From positions 1-35,569 of the forward strand of contig CAXKVV010001658.1 of assembly GCA_964058805.1 (NCBI GenBank): DNA of 35,569 bases, written 5' to 3'. Below the pieces are notes generated by a model. That model did no database searches, had not been told where the DNA came from, and worked only from the letters and a program-made list of their open reading frames with translations. A program made the translations under genes and the position numbers. Source of the stretch: Schoenoplectus triqueter (taxonomy: Eukaryota; Streptophyta; Magnoliopsida; Poales; Cyperaceae). Positions 10,590-20,861 of this stretch are shown here, piece after piece (position 1 is the stretch's first letter; each line of letters starts with the position of its first letter).

Positions 10590-11162
10590 TTGTGGGTTTT
10601 TTAAGTCCAAATTTAGTTTTTGGCCCATGTACTCATCCGTTGGACTCTATTTATTCTCTTGACCCCTTCACTTCTCTATGTAGAGATGCTGAAAAGTTAG
10701 GGTTGCTATAGTATTACGTGGTTGGTGGTTGCTCCTTGTATGTCTTGAACAAAAAAGAGAGAGAGAGAGAAGAGAGAATAAAATAGAGAAAGTGAGAAAG
10801 GTAGATATAAAGTTATTACTTGTTATAGTAATCGAAACACTCTTGTAATCTCTTTGATTTATAATAAGTTTGTTGGTCGTTTGCCTTCCGGTAGAGTAGG
10901 CTTGGCCGAACCATTTTATCTCTTGTGTTTCATTTTGTGTGCTCTCTTGTGTGCTTATTTGACTTGATATATCCCGTGATAACATCTTCTACTCTATTAT
11001 GATTGGTTGGTTGCACACTTGGTCGGTTTTGTTTCTAATTTCTAGGGTTTCCTTGATGTGTGAGTTCTTAGCTGATTTGTAGTTATTTTTTATAGTTGGC
11101 CCATGTTGTATCAGTATTGTACCCATTGAACCGATTTGTACTAATCCCGATTTTGCATAACA
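10590..11162 (+). repeat. 3' LTR of the copia element
   Basis: It starts TGTGGGTTTTTTAAG and ends TTTTGCATAACA. It differs from the 5' LTR by scattered substitutions and indels, including an expanded GA run near 10757-10771. Antisense open frames in both LTRs are matching shadows. Confidence 0.88.
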
Positions 11163-11167
11163 ACAAG
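11163..11167. repeat. Target-site duplication, right copy (ACAAG)
   Basis: Exact repeat of 8354-8358, directly after the CA end of the 3' LTR. Confidence 0.85.
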
Positions 11168-11961
11168 CATATTTGAATGTAATATGTTGGAAGAGGTATT
11201 GTGTGGAATTTCATTGATTCTTAATATACATATGCATAATTTCACGGAGGTATTTTGTGGAATTCCATTGATTCTTCCCTACTTTTGTGTGTGTGTTTGG
11301 GGGAGATAATGTCAAATTTTTGGGAGGACAGATATTACGAAATTAATTTTGATCATCCAATCAAACAAGGGAAATATTGAAAAATAAATATAATTAGGTA
11401 TATATTTTGGATTATTATAATACTAAGAAATTTTGGAATGTGTTCTAACGCTCAAATAGAATAAGAAAATGGACTATTTTTTTGTTTCCCAATTTTTATT
11501 GTTGTCATATATCCTGGTATATATATGCATAAATAATCACAATAAGAAACTTCTCAAAGAAATTTATCATCAAGTCCCATTGCCACAATCATTAATTCGA
11601 TTAAATCAATAACAATCAACATGTTTTTTGTATGTTTTGAAGAAACACCCAAAATTTAATATATTGTTGAAGAAGGTCATTTTATATACTTGTGTTAAGT
11701 ATGTCACACTATTAATTCGAAAGTAATTGAAGAACAGCGGAAGAAATAAATTGGGAATTTACATGGTAAGTTAAGTGTTTTTTTTTATTTAAAAACGTAA
11801 TTTAGTTTAAATTCATTAATTATATGATACATTTAATTTAAAGATAATTTGAAAGTGACCAGATAAAAAAAATTCAATTGTATTCGTTTGTACAATTTAA
11901 ATTATGGTGAATATACAAGTTTATTGTTGACATTTTTTTGTCATCCATAGAAAACTATTAG
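11168..11961. other. AT-rich intergenic DNA, no gene recognised
   Basis: Runs of A and T, no frame of note, no repeat that could be defined. A short near-repeat, TATTGTGTGGAATTTCATTG near 11197 and TTTTGTGGAATTCCATTG near 11251, is present twice. Confidence 0.55.
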
Positions 11962-12236
11962 CTGGAAAATTTTGTGGAATGCAAAAATTTGGAATGTTTT
12001 GAGTTTTTTAAGTTATAATTTTTAATTTTTTAAAATCAGCTCTAAAAATAATAATAATATATTTAATACTTAAACATTATTTTAAAAAATTAAAAAAATG
12101 CTGGCTTAAAAACCTCAAAACACTCCAAATTTTTACATCCCACAAGACTTTCATATAAAAAAAAATTAATGAGAATGATAAATTAAAATTTGGAGATGAT
12201 TTGATATACTCCGTGAGCTTAAGCTCACGGTATCTT

Positions 12237-12239
<3 letters not shown>
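11962..12239. mobile_element. Family B MITE, left part missing
   Basis: It matches the inner and right part of the element at 5890-6297: AAAATCAGCTCTAAAAATAA in the middle and the terminus CGTGAGCTTAAGCTCACGGT at the right. The left terminal repeat is not found; the match starts at GGAAAATTTTGTGGAATGC. A long (TA)n(GA)n tract follows. Confidence 0.65.

Positions 12240-12298
<59 letters not shown>
12240..12298. repeat. (TA)n(GA)n microsatellite
   Basis: About 37 bases of TA followed by about 22 of GA, between two MITE-derived segments. Same composition and order as 671-719. Confidence 0.92.
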
Positions 12299-12670
12299 TG
12301 ATGCTATGGTGCTTCGTGAAGCACAAAATCTTTTGTGCTTCACGTCCGTATCTCGAATTTAAAAGTTCAAACGACTGATCCAAACATTGAACATCATCTT
12401 CATATTGAAATATTCTTGGAGATCAAATTATATATATATATTTTTAATTTTTTTACTATTTTTTAGATGGGTACAAAGTTGCTAGCTTTGGATGGTGCAT
12501 AAATCGTTATATCAGCAAACTTTGTACCCATTTAAAAAATAGTAAAAAATTTAAAAAATATATAAAATTTGATCTCCAAGGATATTTCAATATGAAGATG
12601 ATGTTCAACGGTTTGGATCGGTCGTTTGAACTTTTAAATTCAAGATACGGACGCGAAGCACAAAAGATTT
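12298..12670. mobile_element. Foldback MITE, family A, right terminus missing
   Basis: Starts GTGATGCTATGGTGCTTCGT and follows the element at 1127-1503 almost throughout, including the central GGGTACAAAG / CTTTGTACCC pairing. It ends at CGCGAAGCACAAAAGATTTT. Mirror symmetry with its own left end predicts another ~25 bases (GTGCTTCACGAAGCACC-like) that are absent; family B sequence starts instead. Confidence 0.75.
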
Positions 12671-12908
12671 TATATTTTTTTAAAATGATTTCAAGTATTA
12701 AATATATTATTATTATTAGAGCTGATTTTTAAAAAATAAAAATTATAATTTAAAAAATTCAAAACATTCCAAATTTTTGCATTCCACAAGATTTTCATAT
12801 AAATAATTTAATGTGCATGATAAATTAAAATTTGGAGATGATTTGATATGCTTTTTGAGTTAAACTCACGGAAAGCCTCCATGAGGTTAAACTCACGGTA
12901 TCTTTACT
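12671..12908. mobile_element. Family B MITE fragment fused to the family A copy
   Basis: Contains the family B interior in the opposite sense (TTAGAGCTGATTTTTAAAAA, the reverse complement of the 6070 region), then the right arm and terminus AAACTCACGGTATCTTTACT. A (TA)n tract follows (12908-12920). The left terminus is missing. Confidence 0.65.
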
Positions 12909-12923
12909 ATATATATATATACA

Positions 12924-14543
12924 TGAAAGATCATATATGATTAATTATTATGCTCACTTGAAATTAAATTAGTCATATTTGTACACGTATATATATCCCT
13001 TCATCTAATTTATCAAGAAGAAAAGAAAATAGCTATCACAAAAAAAAGTAGCTCAATTTTGTAAGGTTAAGTCACTTTACAATAGTGTAACATATACGGA
13101 GTATTAATTGTTGCAAATGCATGAAATGTATGGTTGGACGTTTATTAATCAACTAATCCAACTGTAATGCAACTGTACACAGTTATAAAAGGGGCCGACA
13201 GAGCTCTAAATGGGACATGGGACCAGAGAAGCTAGCCAGTCGGGACGGCACTGACACGTGGCAAAAGGAGACGGGTGCTTTTGGAAATGGGAAATGCAAC
13301 ATGTCTGGTCTCCCAATAATTCGACTGTACTGTCTACATCCCACCAGCACCCATCGAGTATCAATCGTTATATATATCCTCGTATATTCATTATCCATGC
13401 ATGATTTCTGATACCACGTAGTTGAAGCAATTCAACTTTCATATATCGATCAACAAAAGAGAATATGTATATTTCCGAACGGACACGTACGTTCAAACGT
13501 ATCCAATTAATTAAAAACTGCGTACGTACAAAATTGACACATATCGACCTAAGTATCAGATGCGGAATCAGAAACGATCCATAGGAGATGTTCTGTTCAA
13601 ATAAATAAAATATTTGAGTTAAAAAAATTATTTTTTATCATATAATTTTTATTTTTCAATGAACTGAGAAGTTGTCTGGACACCGGGTGCCGCCTATCTT
13701 AGCTCTTCCCCTGCTACGTACTACATTAATGTTTGTTTATAATAGTTGGAGCTAGTAGTTAATTTGCTGGTATATATACGTCAATACGTACATTCGCAGT
13801 TGGCACCTTCTAAAGTTGAAGCGTACCTCTCAGGCAATGATAATTGATAATTTACCACTTGGTCCCAGTTCAGAGTTTAATGAACTCTTAGTGCGGGTTG
13901 TATGGAGAGAGAAAGGGGGCTAGCTGCAAGTTGTCTACCTGCTTAGCACGCTTGAAATAAAGTTGGCCATAAAGCTAACTACCATTTTTAATTGGAATAT
14001 TTGTCATAATATTAGATATTTTAGCTAGTAATATTTATTTTCTGGTACTTTTTTGCACTAATAATAACTCGAAGGTCTTCGTCGAAAATTAAAGGTTCGC
14101 GATGGGAAATTTTCTAAACCAATATATTTTGTGAATAGTTTATTGTAAAATAAAAATTTAGAAATAAGCTCAGTTTTCATTTTTTTTCATGATTAATCGA
14201 TGAGTACTTAATTATACATATTTAATTAATTAAGTTGGTCTTTAATTTTTAATTAAGACTTTTTTAAATGAGAAATTAATTAAGTCTTTTTTAAATGGTC
14301 TATATATTTTCAATCTTCTTTTTCTTTTTTTATTATTCCCTCAGTTTACCCTTTTAGGTGTTCTCTACCCTCGTGTCCAAATCCTTTTGTAAGGCGCGAA
14401 GCTAAAGAAAAGAGCTCTCTTTCTACACAAGAGAAACTACAGACACTATATATGAAAAAAAGAAGAAGAGGAAATTAACAGCCATAAAATAATGGGGAAG
14501 CTTCTTCGCTCCGCGCCTTGGAATTTCTATTTCTTATCTTTAC
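12924..14543. other. Intergenic DNA, no gene recognised
   Basis: AT-rich, with no open frame longer than about 70 codons and no protein family recognised. It holds the promoter-like cluster at 13253-13403 and, at its right end, a purine-rich leader-like stretch before an ATG at 14492. Confidence 0.5.
13253..13403 (+). promoter_or_regulatory. Candidate cis-element cluster (G-box/ABRE, TATA-like, RY)
   Basis: GACACGTGGC at 13253-13262 is a textbook G-box/ABRE core, TTATATATATCC at 13368-13379 is TATA-like, and CATGCATG at 13396-13403 is an RY motif. The order is reasonable for a plant promoter on the + strand, but no coding sequence follows within 1 kb. Each motif is short and may be chance; in AT-rich DNA the TATA-like run is weak evidence. 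Confidence 0.25.
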
Positions 14544-17500
14544 TTTGCGCTCCCGGACATGTTTTCAGCGGTGCCGAGTGTGTCGGGTCCCGTTTTCATG
14601 TTTTGGGCGTCCGGACACGTTTTTGGCGGTCTCGAGGGCGACAGGTCCCGTTTTCATGTTTTGGGCATCGGGACTCGTTTTTGGCGGTACCGAGGGCGTC
14701 GGGTCCCGTTTTCATGTTTTGCGCTTCCGGACATGTTTTCGACGGTACGGAGGGCATCAGGTACCGTTTTCATGTTTTGCGCGCCCGAACTCATTTTCGA
14801 CGGTACTGAGGGTGCCGGGTCCCGTTTTCATGTTTTGCGCGCCCGGAGTCATTTCTCGCGGTACCGAGGGCGTTGGGTTCCGTTTTCATGTTTTGCGCTT
14901 CCTGACTCGTTTTCAGCGATTCTGAGGGCATCGGGTCCCGTTTTCAAGTTTTGCCCGCCGAGAATCATTTTCGTTGGTACCGAGGGCGTCCGATCACGTT
15001 TTCATATTTTGCGCTCCCAGACATATTTTTCGACGGTCCCGAGGGCGACGGGTCCCATTTTCATGGTTTGTACGCCGAGACTAGATTTGGCGGTACCGAG
15101 GGCGTCGGATCCCGTTTTCATGTTTTGCGCTCCCAAACACGTTTTCAACGGTACGGAGGGCGTCGAGACCCGTTTTCATGTTTTGCGCTTCCGGACACGT
15201 TTTCGATGATACGGAGGGCATCGGTTCCTGTTTTCAAGTTTTGCGTGTCGGGAATCATTTTAGTCGGTACCGAGGGCGTCCGGTCTCGTTTTCATGTTTT
15301 GCGTACCCGGACATGTTTTTCGGCGGTACCGAGGGCGACGGGTCCCATTTTCATGCTTTGCACGCAAGGACTAGTTTTTGGCGGTACCGAGGGCATCAGA
15401 TCTCGTTTTCAAGTTTCGCGCTCCCGAACACATTTTCGGCGGTACGGAGGGCGTCGGGTCCCATTTTCATGTTTTGTGCGTCGGGACTCATTTTGGCGGT
15501 ACCGAGTGCGACGGGTCCCGTTTTTATGTTTTGCGCGTCGGGGCTCATTTTTGGCGGTACCGAGGGCATCGGGTCCCGTTTTCATGTTTTGCGCTTCCGA
15601 ACACGTTTTCGGCGGTACGAAGGGCGTCAAGTCCCGTTTTCATGTTTTGCGCGCCCGAACTCATTTTCGACGGTACCGAGGGTGCCGGGTCCCGTTTTCA
15701 TATTTTGCGCTCCCGGAGATGTTTCTCGCGGTATCGAAGGCGTCGGGTCCTGTTTTCATGTTTTGCGCTACTTGACTCATTTTGGAAGGTTCCGAGGGCA
15801 TCAGGTCTCGTTTTCAAGTTTTGCGCGCCGGGAATAATTTTCGTCGGTACCGAGGGCGTCCGGTCCCGTTTTCATGTTTTGCGCTCCCGGACATGTTTTA
15901 AGGCGGTCCCGAGGGCGACATGTCCCATTTTCATGTTTTGCACGTCGGGACTAGTTTTTGGCGGTACCTAGGGCGTCGGATCCCGTTTTCATGTTTTGCG
16001 CTCCCGAACACGTCTTCGGTGATACGGAGGGCGTCAGGTCTCATTTTCATGTTTTTTTGCACCCGCACTCATTTGCGATCCCGACCCGTTTTTGATGGTA
16101 CCGAGGGCGTAAGGTCTAGTTTTCATGTTTTGCACGTCCGGACTCATTTTCGGCAGAACCGAGGGCTTAGGCTCCCATTTTCATGTTTAGTGTTCCCGGA
16201 ATCGTATTCGGCGGTTCGGAGGGTGTCGGGTCCCATTTTCATGTTTTACGCGCTTGGACTCATTTTCGGCGGTAACAAGGTCATCGGGTCACATTTTCAT
16301 GTTTTGCTCTCCCGGGCACGTTTTTGGTGGTTCGGTGGGCGTCGGGTCTCGATTTCATGTTTTGCGCTCCCTGACTCATTTTCGGCGGTACCAAGGTTGT
16401 CGGGTCCCGTATTCATGTTTTGCGTGTCCATACTCATTTTCGGTGGTACCGAGGGCGTCGGGTCCCGTTTTCGTGTTTTGCGCTTCCGAACTCATCTTTG
16501 GCGGTTCCGAGGTCGATGTGTCCCATTTTCTTGTTTTGCGCACCCGGACACGTCTTCGGCGTTTCCGAGGTCGTCGAGTCTCATTTTCATGTTTTATGCT
16601 CCCGGAGTCGTTTCTTGCGGTACCGTGGGTGTCGGGTCCCGTTTTCATGTTTTGCGCTCCCGGACTCGTTTTAGGCGGTACTGAAGGCGTCGGTTCCCGT
16701 TTTCATGTTTTGCGCGCCCGTAATTATTTTCGGCAGTACGGAGGGCGTTGTGTCCCGTTTTCATTTTTTGCGCTCCCTTACTCGTTTTCGACGATTCCGA
16801 GGGCGTCGGGACCCGTTTTCATGTTTTGCGCCCCTGGACTCATTTTCGGCGATACCGAGGGTGTCTAGTCCCGTTTTCATATTTTGCGCTCCTTGACATA
16901 TTTTCGGCGGTACCGAGTACGTCGGGTCCCGTTTTCTTGTTTTGCGCCCCCGAACTCGTTTTCAGCGGTGCCGAGTGCGTCCGATCATTTTTCATGTTTT
17001 CCGCTCTCGGACATTTTTTTGACGATGCGGAGGGCGTCGGGTCCCATTTACATGTTTTCCGCTCCCATACACGTTTTCATCGGTACCTAGGGCGTTAGGT
17101 CCCGTTTTCATGTTTTGCACGCCCCGACTCGTTTTCGACGGAACCTAGGGCGTCTGCTTCCATTTTCATGTTTTGAGCTCCCGGACTCGTTTTTGGCGGT
17201 ACAAAGGGTGTCAGGTCCTGTTTTTGTTTTTTGCGCTCCCGAACTCGTTTTCGGCGGTACCGAGGGAATCGAGTCCCATTTTCATGTTTTGCGCTCCCGG
17301 GCACGTTTTCGGCGGTACGGAGGGCGTCGGGTCTCGATTTCTTATTTTGCGCTCCTTGACTAATTTTCGGTGGTACCGAGGGCGTCGATTCTCGTATTTA
17401 TGTTTTACGCACCCGAACTCATTTTCGGCGTTACCAAGGGCGTCGGGTCCCGTCCTCATATTTTGAGCTCCCGGACTGGTTTTCCGCGGTACAGAGGGCG

Positions 17501-17577
17501 TTGGGTCTCGTTTTCATGTTTTGCGCGCCCGAACTTTTTCGACGGTATTGAGGGTGTCTGGTCCTGTTTTCATGTTT
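14544..17577. repeat. GC-rich 58-bp tandem repeat array, about 52 units
   Basis: The unit includes TTTTCATGTTTTGCGC, then CCCGGACTCGTTTTCGGC, then GGTACCGAGGGCGTCGG, 58 bp in all and about 60 % GC. Spacing of the TTTTCA landmark is 58 for unit after unit (14592, 14650, 14708, 14766, 14824, 14882, 14940, 14998), with rare one-base slips. Units diverge by substitutions and form a higher-order pattern: marked units recur after 290 bp (5 units) and 870 bp (15 units). The array starts at TTTGCGCTCCCGG (14544) and ends abruptly inside a unit at 17577. It could be a subtelomeric or pericentromeric minisatellite; an rDNA spacer repeat is possible in principle, but no rRNA sequence is near. Confidence 0.95.
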
Positions 17578-20500
17578 TACATAATTTCTTGAAAATTTAT
17601 AAAATTACTCCAAATTATACCTATTAGTAGATTATCCAATTAACGCTTCGATATTAAGATTGTACGACACAAATTTTTCACAAAACATAAGTAAGATACA
17701 TTGAAAACAATCGTTTAAACAAGTTATTTGAGTTTTTAAAAATTGTTGGCCGCGTAACTACATTTAATTTCTTAGAAATTAATATAATTACTCCTAATTA
17801 TGCCTAATATATGATTGTGCAGTTAAAACTTAGATATGAATATTCTATGATGCTAATTTTGCACAAAATATAAGTAAGATGCACTCGAAACTATTTTTTA
17901 AACAAGTTGTTTAAGATTATCTACATTTTTTGCATCAAATCTACACATAATTTCGAGCGAATTAATATAATTACTGCTAACTATGTCTATTATAAGATTG
18001 TCAAATTAACACTTCAATATGAATATCATGGGACACTAAATTTACATAAGACATAAGTAAGATACATTAGAAATTGCTGTTTAAACAAGTTGTTTAAGAT
18101 TTTTAACATTTATTGCCTCATAACGATAAATAATTTCGTGAAAATTAATATAGTTACTCGAAATTATGCCTATTAGAAGATTATCCAATTAACACCTCGA
18201 TATGAACATTCCATGATACGAATTTTGCATAAAAAATAAGTAAGATGCATTAAAAGCAGCTGTTTAACCAAGTTGTTTGAGTTTTATAAAAATATTTGCT
18301 GCATAACTTCGCGCAAATTAATATAATTACTCCTATTTATGCCTATTATATAATTATACAATTAACACTCCAATATGAATACCCTATAACAGTAATTTTT
18401 CATAAAACATAAATAATATACATTTGAAACTGCTGTTTCAAAAAAGTTGTTTAAGATTTTCGAAATTTATTGTCTCGTAACTACTTATAATTTCGTGAAA
18501 ATTAAAATAATTACTCTTAATTGTGCCTATTAGAAGATTATCCAATTAATACTTCGATATGAGTATTCTACGACACTAAGCTTGCATAAAACATAAGTAA
18601 GATGCATTAAAAAAAACAGCAGTTTAATCTAGTTGATTGAGTTTTTCAAACTTGTTGCCGCATAACTACATATAATTTCGTGAAAATTAATATAATTACT
18701 TTAATTATGCCTATTATAAGATTATCTAATAAAAACTTCGTTATGAATATTCTATGACGCTAATTTGGCACAAAACATATGTAAGATGCATTAAAAACTG
18801 CTGTTTAAACAAATTGTTTGACTTTTTTAAAACTTTTTGGCCTCATAAATACACATAGTTTCGTGAAAATTAATATAATTACTCTTAATTATGTCTATTA
18901 TGAGATTTTTCTATCAACACTTCGATATGAATATCCTACGACACTATTTTCTCCCAAAACATAAGTAAGATGCATTAGAAACAGCTATTTGAAAAAGTTA
19001 TTTGAGTATTTCAAAATTTTTGGCCCCATAACTGCGCATAATTTAGTGAAAATTAAAATAATAACTCCTAATTATGTCTATTAAAAGATTATCTAATTAA
19101 CACTTCAATATGAACATTCTACAATGCTAATTTTGCACAAAACATAAGTAGGAGGCTTTAAAAACAGCTGTTTAAACAAGTTATTTGAGTTTTATTTTTT
19201 AATATTCTGGCAGCATAATTACACATAATATGTTATAAAATAATATAATTACTCCTAAGCATGCATATTATATGATATTCTAATTCAAACTTCAATAAGA
19301 ATATTCTACGACACTAATTTTGCGCAAAACATAAGTAAGATGCATTAAAACAGCTGTTTAAACAAGTTATTTGAGTTTTTCAAAAATTTTGGCTGCATAG
19401 CCACGCATAATTTCTTATAAATTAATATAATTACTCCTAAATATGCCTATTGTAAGATTCTTTAATTAAAACTTCCATATGACTATTCTACAACACTAAT
19501 TTTGCACAAAACATAAGTAAGATGCATTAAAAACAGCCGTTCAAACAAGTTGTTTGATCTTTCCAAATTTTTTGGCCGCGTAACTGCACATAATTTCATA
19601 TAAATTAATATAATTACTCCTAATTACGTTTTTTACAAGATTGTTCACTTAACACTTTGATATGAATATTCCACGACACTAAATTTTCACAAAACATAAG
19701 CATTAGAAACTGCAATTTAAAAAACTGGTTTGAGCATTCGACATTTTTGCCCTCATAACTACACATAATTTCATGAAAATTAATATAACAACTCCTAATT
19801 ACTCCTATTATAAAGTTGTCCAATTAAAACTTCGATATGCATATTCTATAACGCTAATTTTGCACAGAACATAAGTAAGATGCGTTAAAAACTGTTATTT
19901 AAACAAGTTGTTTGGCTTTATGAAAATTTCTGGCCGCACAACAACACATAATTCGTGCAAATTAAAATAATAACTCCTTGTTACGCCTATTACAAGATCG
20001 TCCTATTAAAACTTCGATATGAATATTCCATGACGCTAATTTTGCACAAAACATAAGTAAGATGCATTAAAAACCACTGTTTAAACAAGTTGTTTGAGTT
20101 TTTCAAAAATTTTGGCCGCATAACTACATATAATTTCGTGAAAATTAATACAATTACTCCTAATTACGCCTATTATGAAATTATCCAATTAAAACCTCGA
20201 TATGAATATTCTATAAGGCTAAAATTGCACAAAACATAAGTAAGATGCGTTAAAAACTGCTGTTTAAATAAGTAGTTTGCCTTTATGAAATTTTTGGCCG
20301 CATAACTACGCATAATTTGGTGAAAATTAATATAATTACTCCTAACTATGCCTATTATAAGATTGTTCAATTAGCGCTTCAAAACAAATATTTTAGGGCA
20401 CTATTTTTTTCTCAAAACATAAGTAAGATGCATTAGAAGCTGCTATTTAAAAACGTTAGGTTTTTCAATAATTTTGGCCTCATAGCTACATATAATTTCG

Positions 20501-20861
20501 TAAAAAATAATATAATTACTCCTAATTATGCCCATTAAAATATTAGCCAATTAACACTTCGATATGAATATTCTACGACACTAATATTGCACAGGACATA
20601 AGTATGATGCATTAAAAACAGCTGTTTAAATAAGTTGTTTGTGTTTTTCAAAACTTTTGAATTTTGAACGCATAAGTACACATAATTTCATACAAATCAA
20701 TATAATTACTCGGAATTATGCCTATTATAAAATTGTCCAATTAATACTTCGATATGGATATCCTACGACACTAATCTTTCATAAAACATAAGTAAGATAT
20801 ATTGGAAACCGCTGTTTAAGCAAGTTGTTTAAGATTTTTATCATTTTTTGACTCATAACTA
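17578..20861. repeat. Satellite HOR copy 1 (array edge)
   Basis: First full cycle, starting mid-monomer at the junction. It has the most private variants: AAAATTACTCC (others ATAATTACTCC) near 17600, GATATTAAG near 17650, AAGATACATTG near 17691, AACCACTG near 20073, AAACAAATATT near 20384. Confidence 0.93.

Larger units (their letters stand above)
8359..11162 (+). mobile_element. Ty1/copia-type LTR retrotransposon, internally deleted and degenerate
   Basis: A single insertion of about 2.8 kb. Two direct LTRs of 564 and 573 bp (8359-8922 and 10590-11162) begin TG, end CA and are bounded by a perfect ACAAG target duplication. A primer-binding site for initiator tRNA-Met follows the 5' LTR. The 1.67-kb interior holds a degenerate gag with a CCHC knuckle and a protease remnant, in the + direction. 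Integrase, reverse transcriptase and RNase H are not present, far short of the usual 4-5 kb, so this copy could move only if others supplied the enzymes. The LTRs differ by many substitutions and small indels, so the insertion is not recent. The last ~480 bp before the 3' LTR (10111-10589) hold no recognisable domain. Confidence 0.9.

Noticed and set aside
15409..17459. Minus-strand frames in the 58-bp array
   Set aside because: Shorter shadows of the same low-stop repeat, broken about every 174 bp by a TGA from the unit.
14544..17577. rDNA intergenic spacer subrepeats
   Set aside because: GC-richness fits, but no 18S or 25S sequence is present and the neighbour is an AT-rich satellite.
14492..17627. 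Many overlapping plus-strand frames in the 58-bp array as protein genes
   Set aside because: All three frames are open at once because the unit lacks stops; there is no single favoured frame, splice pattern or recognisable domain. Kept only as a finding on coding potential.
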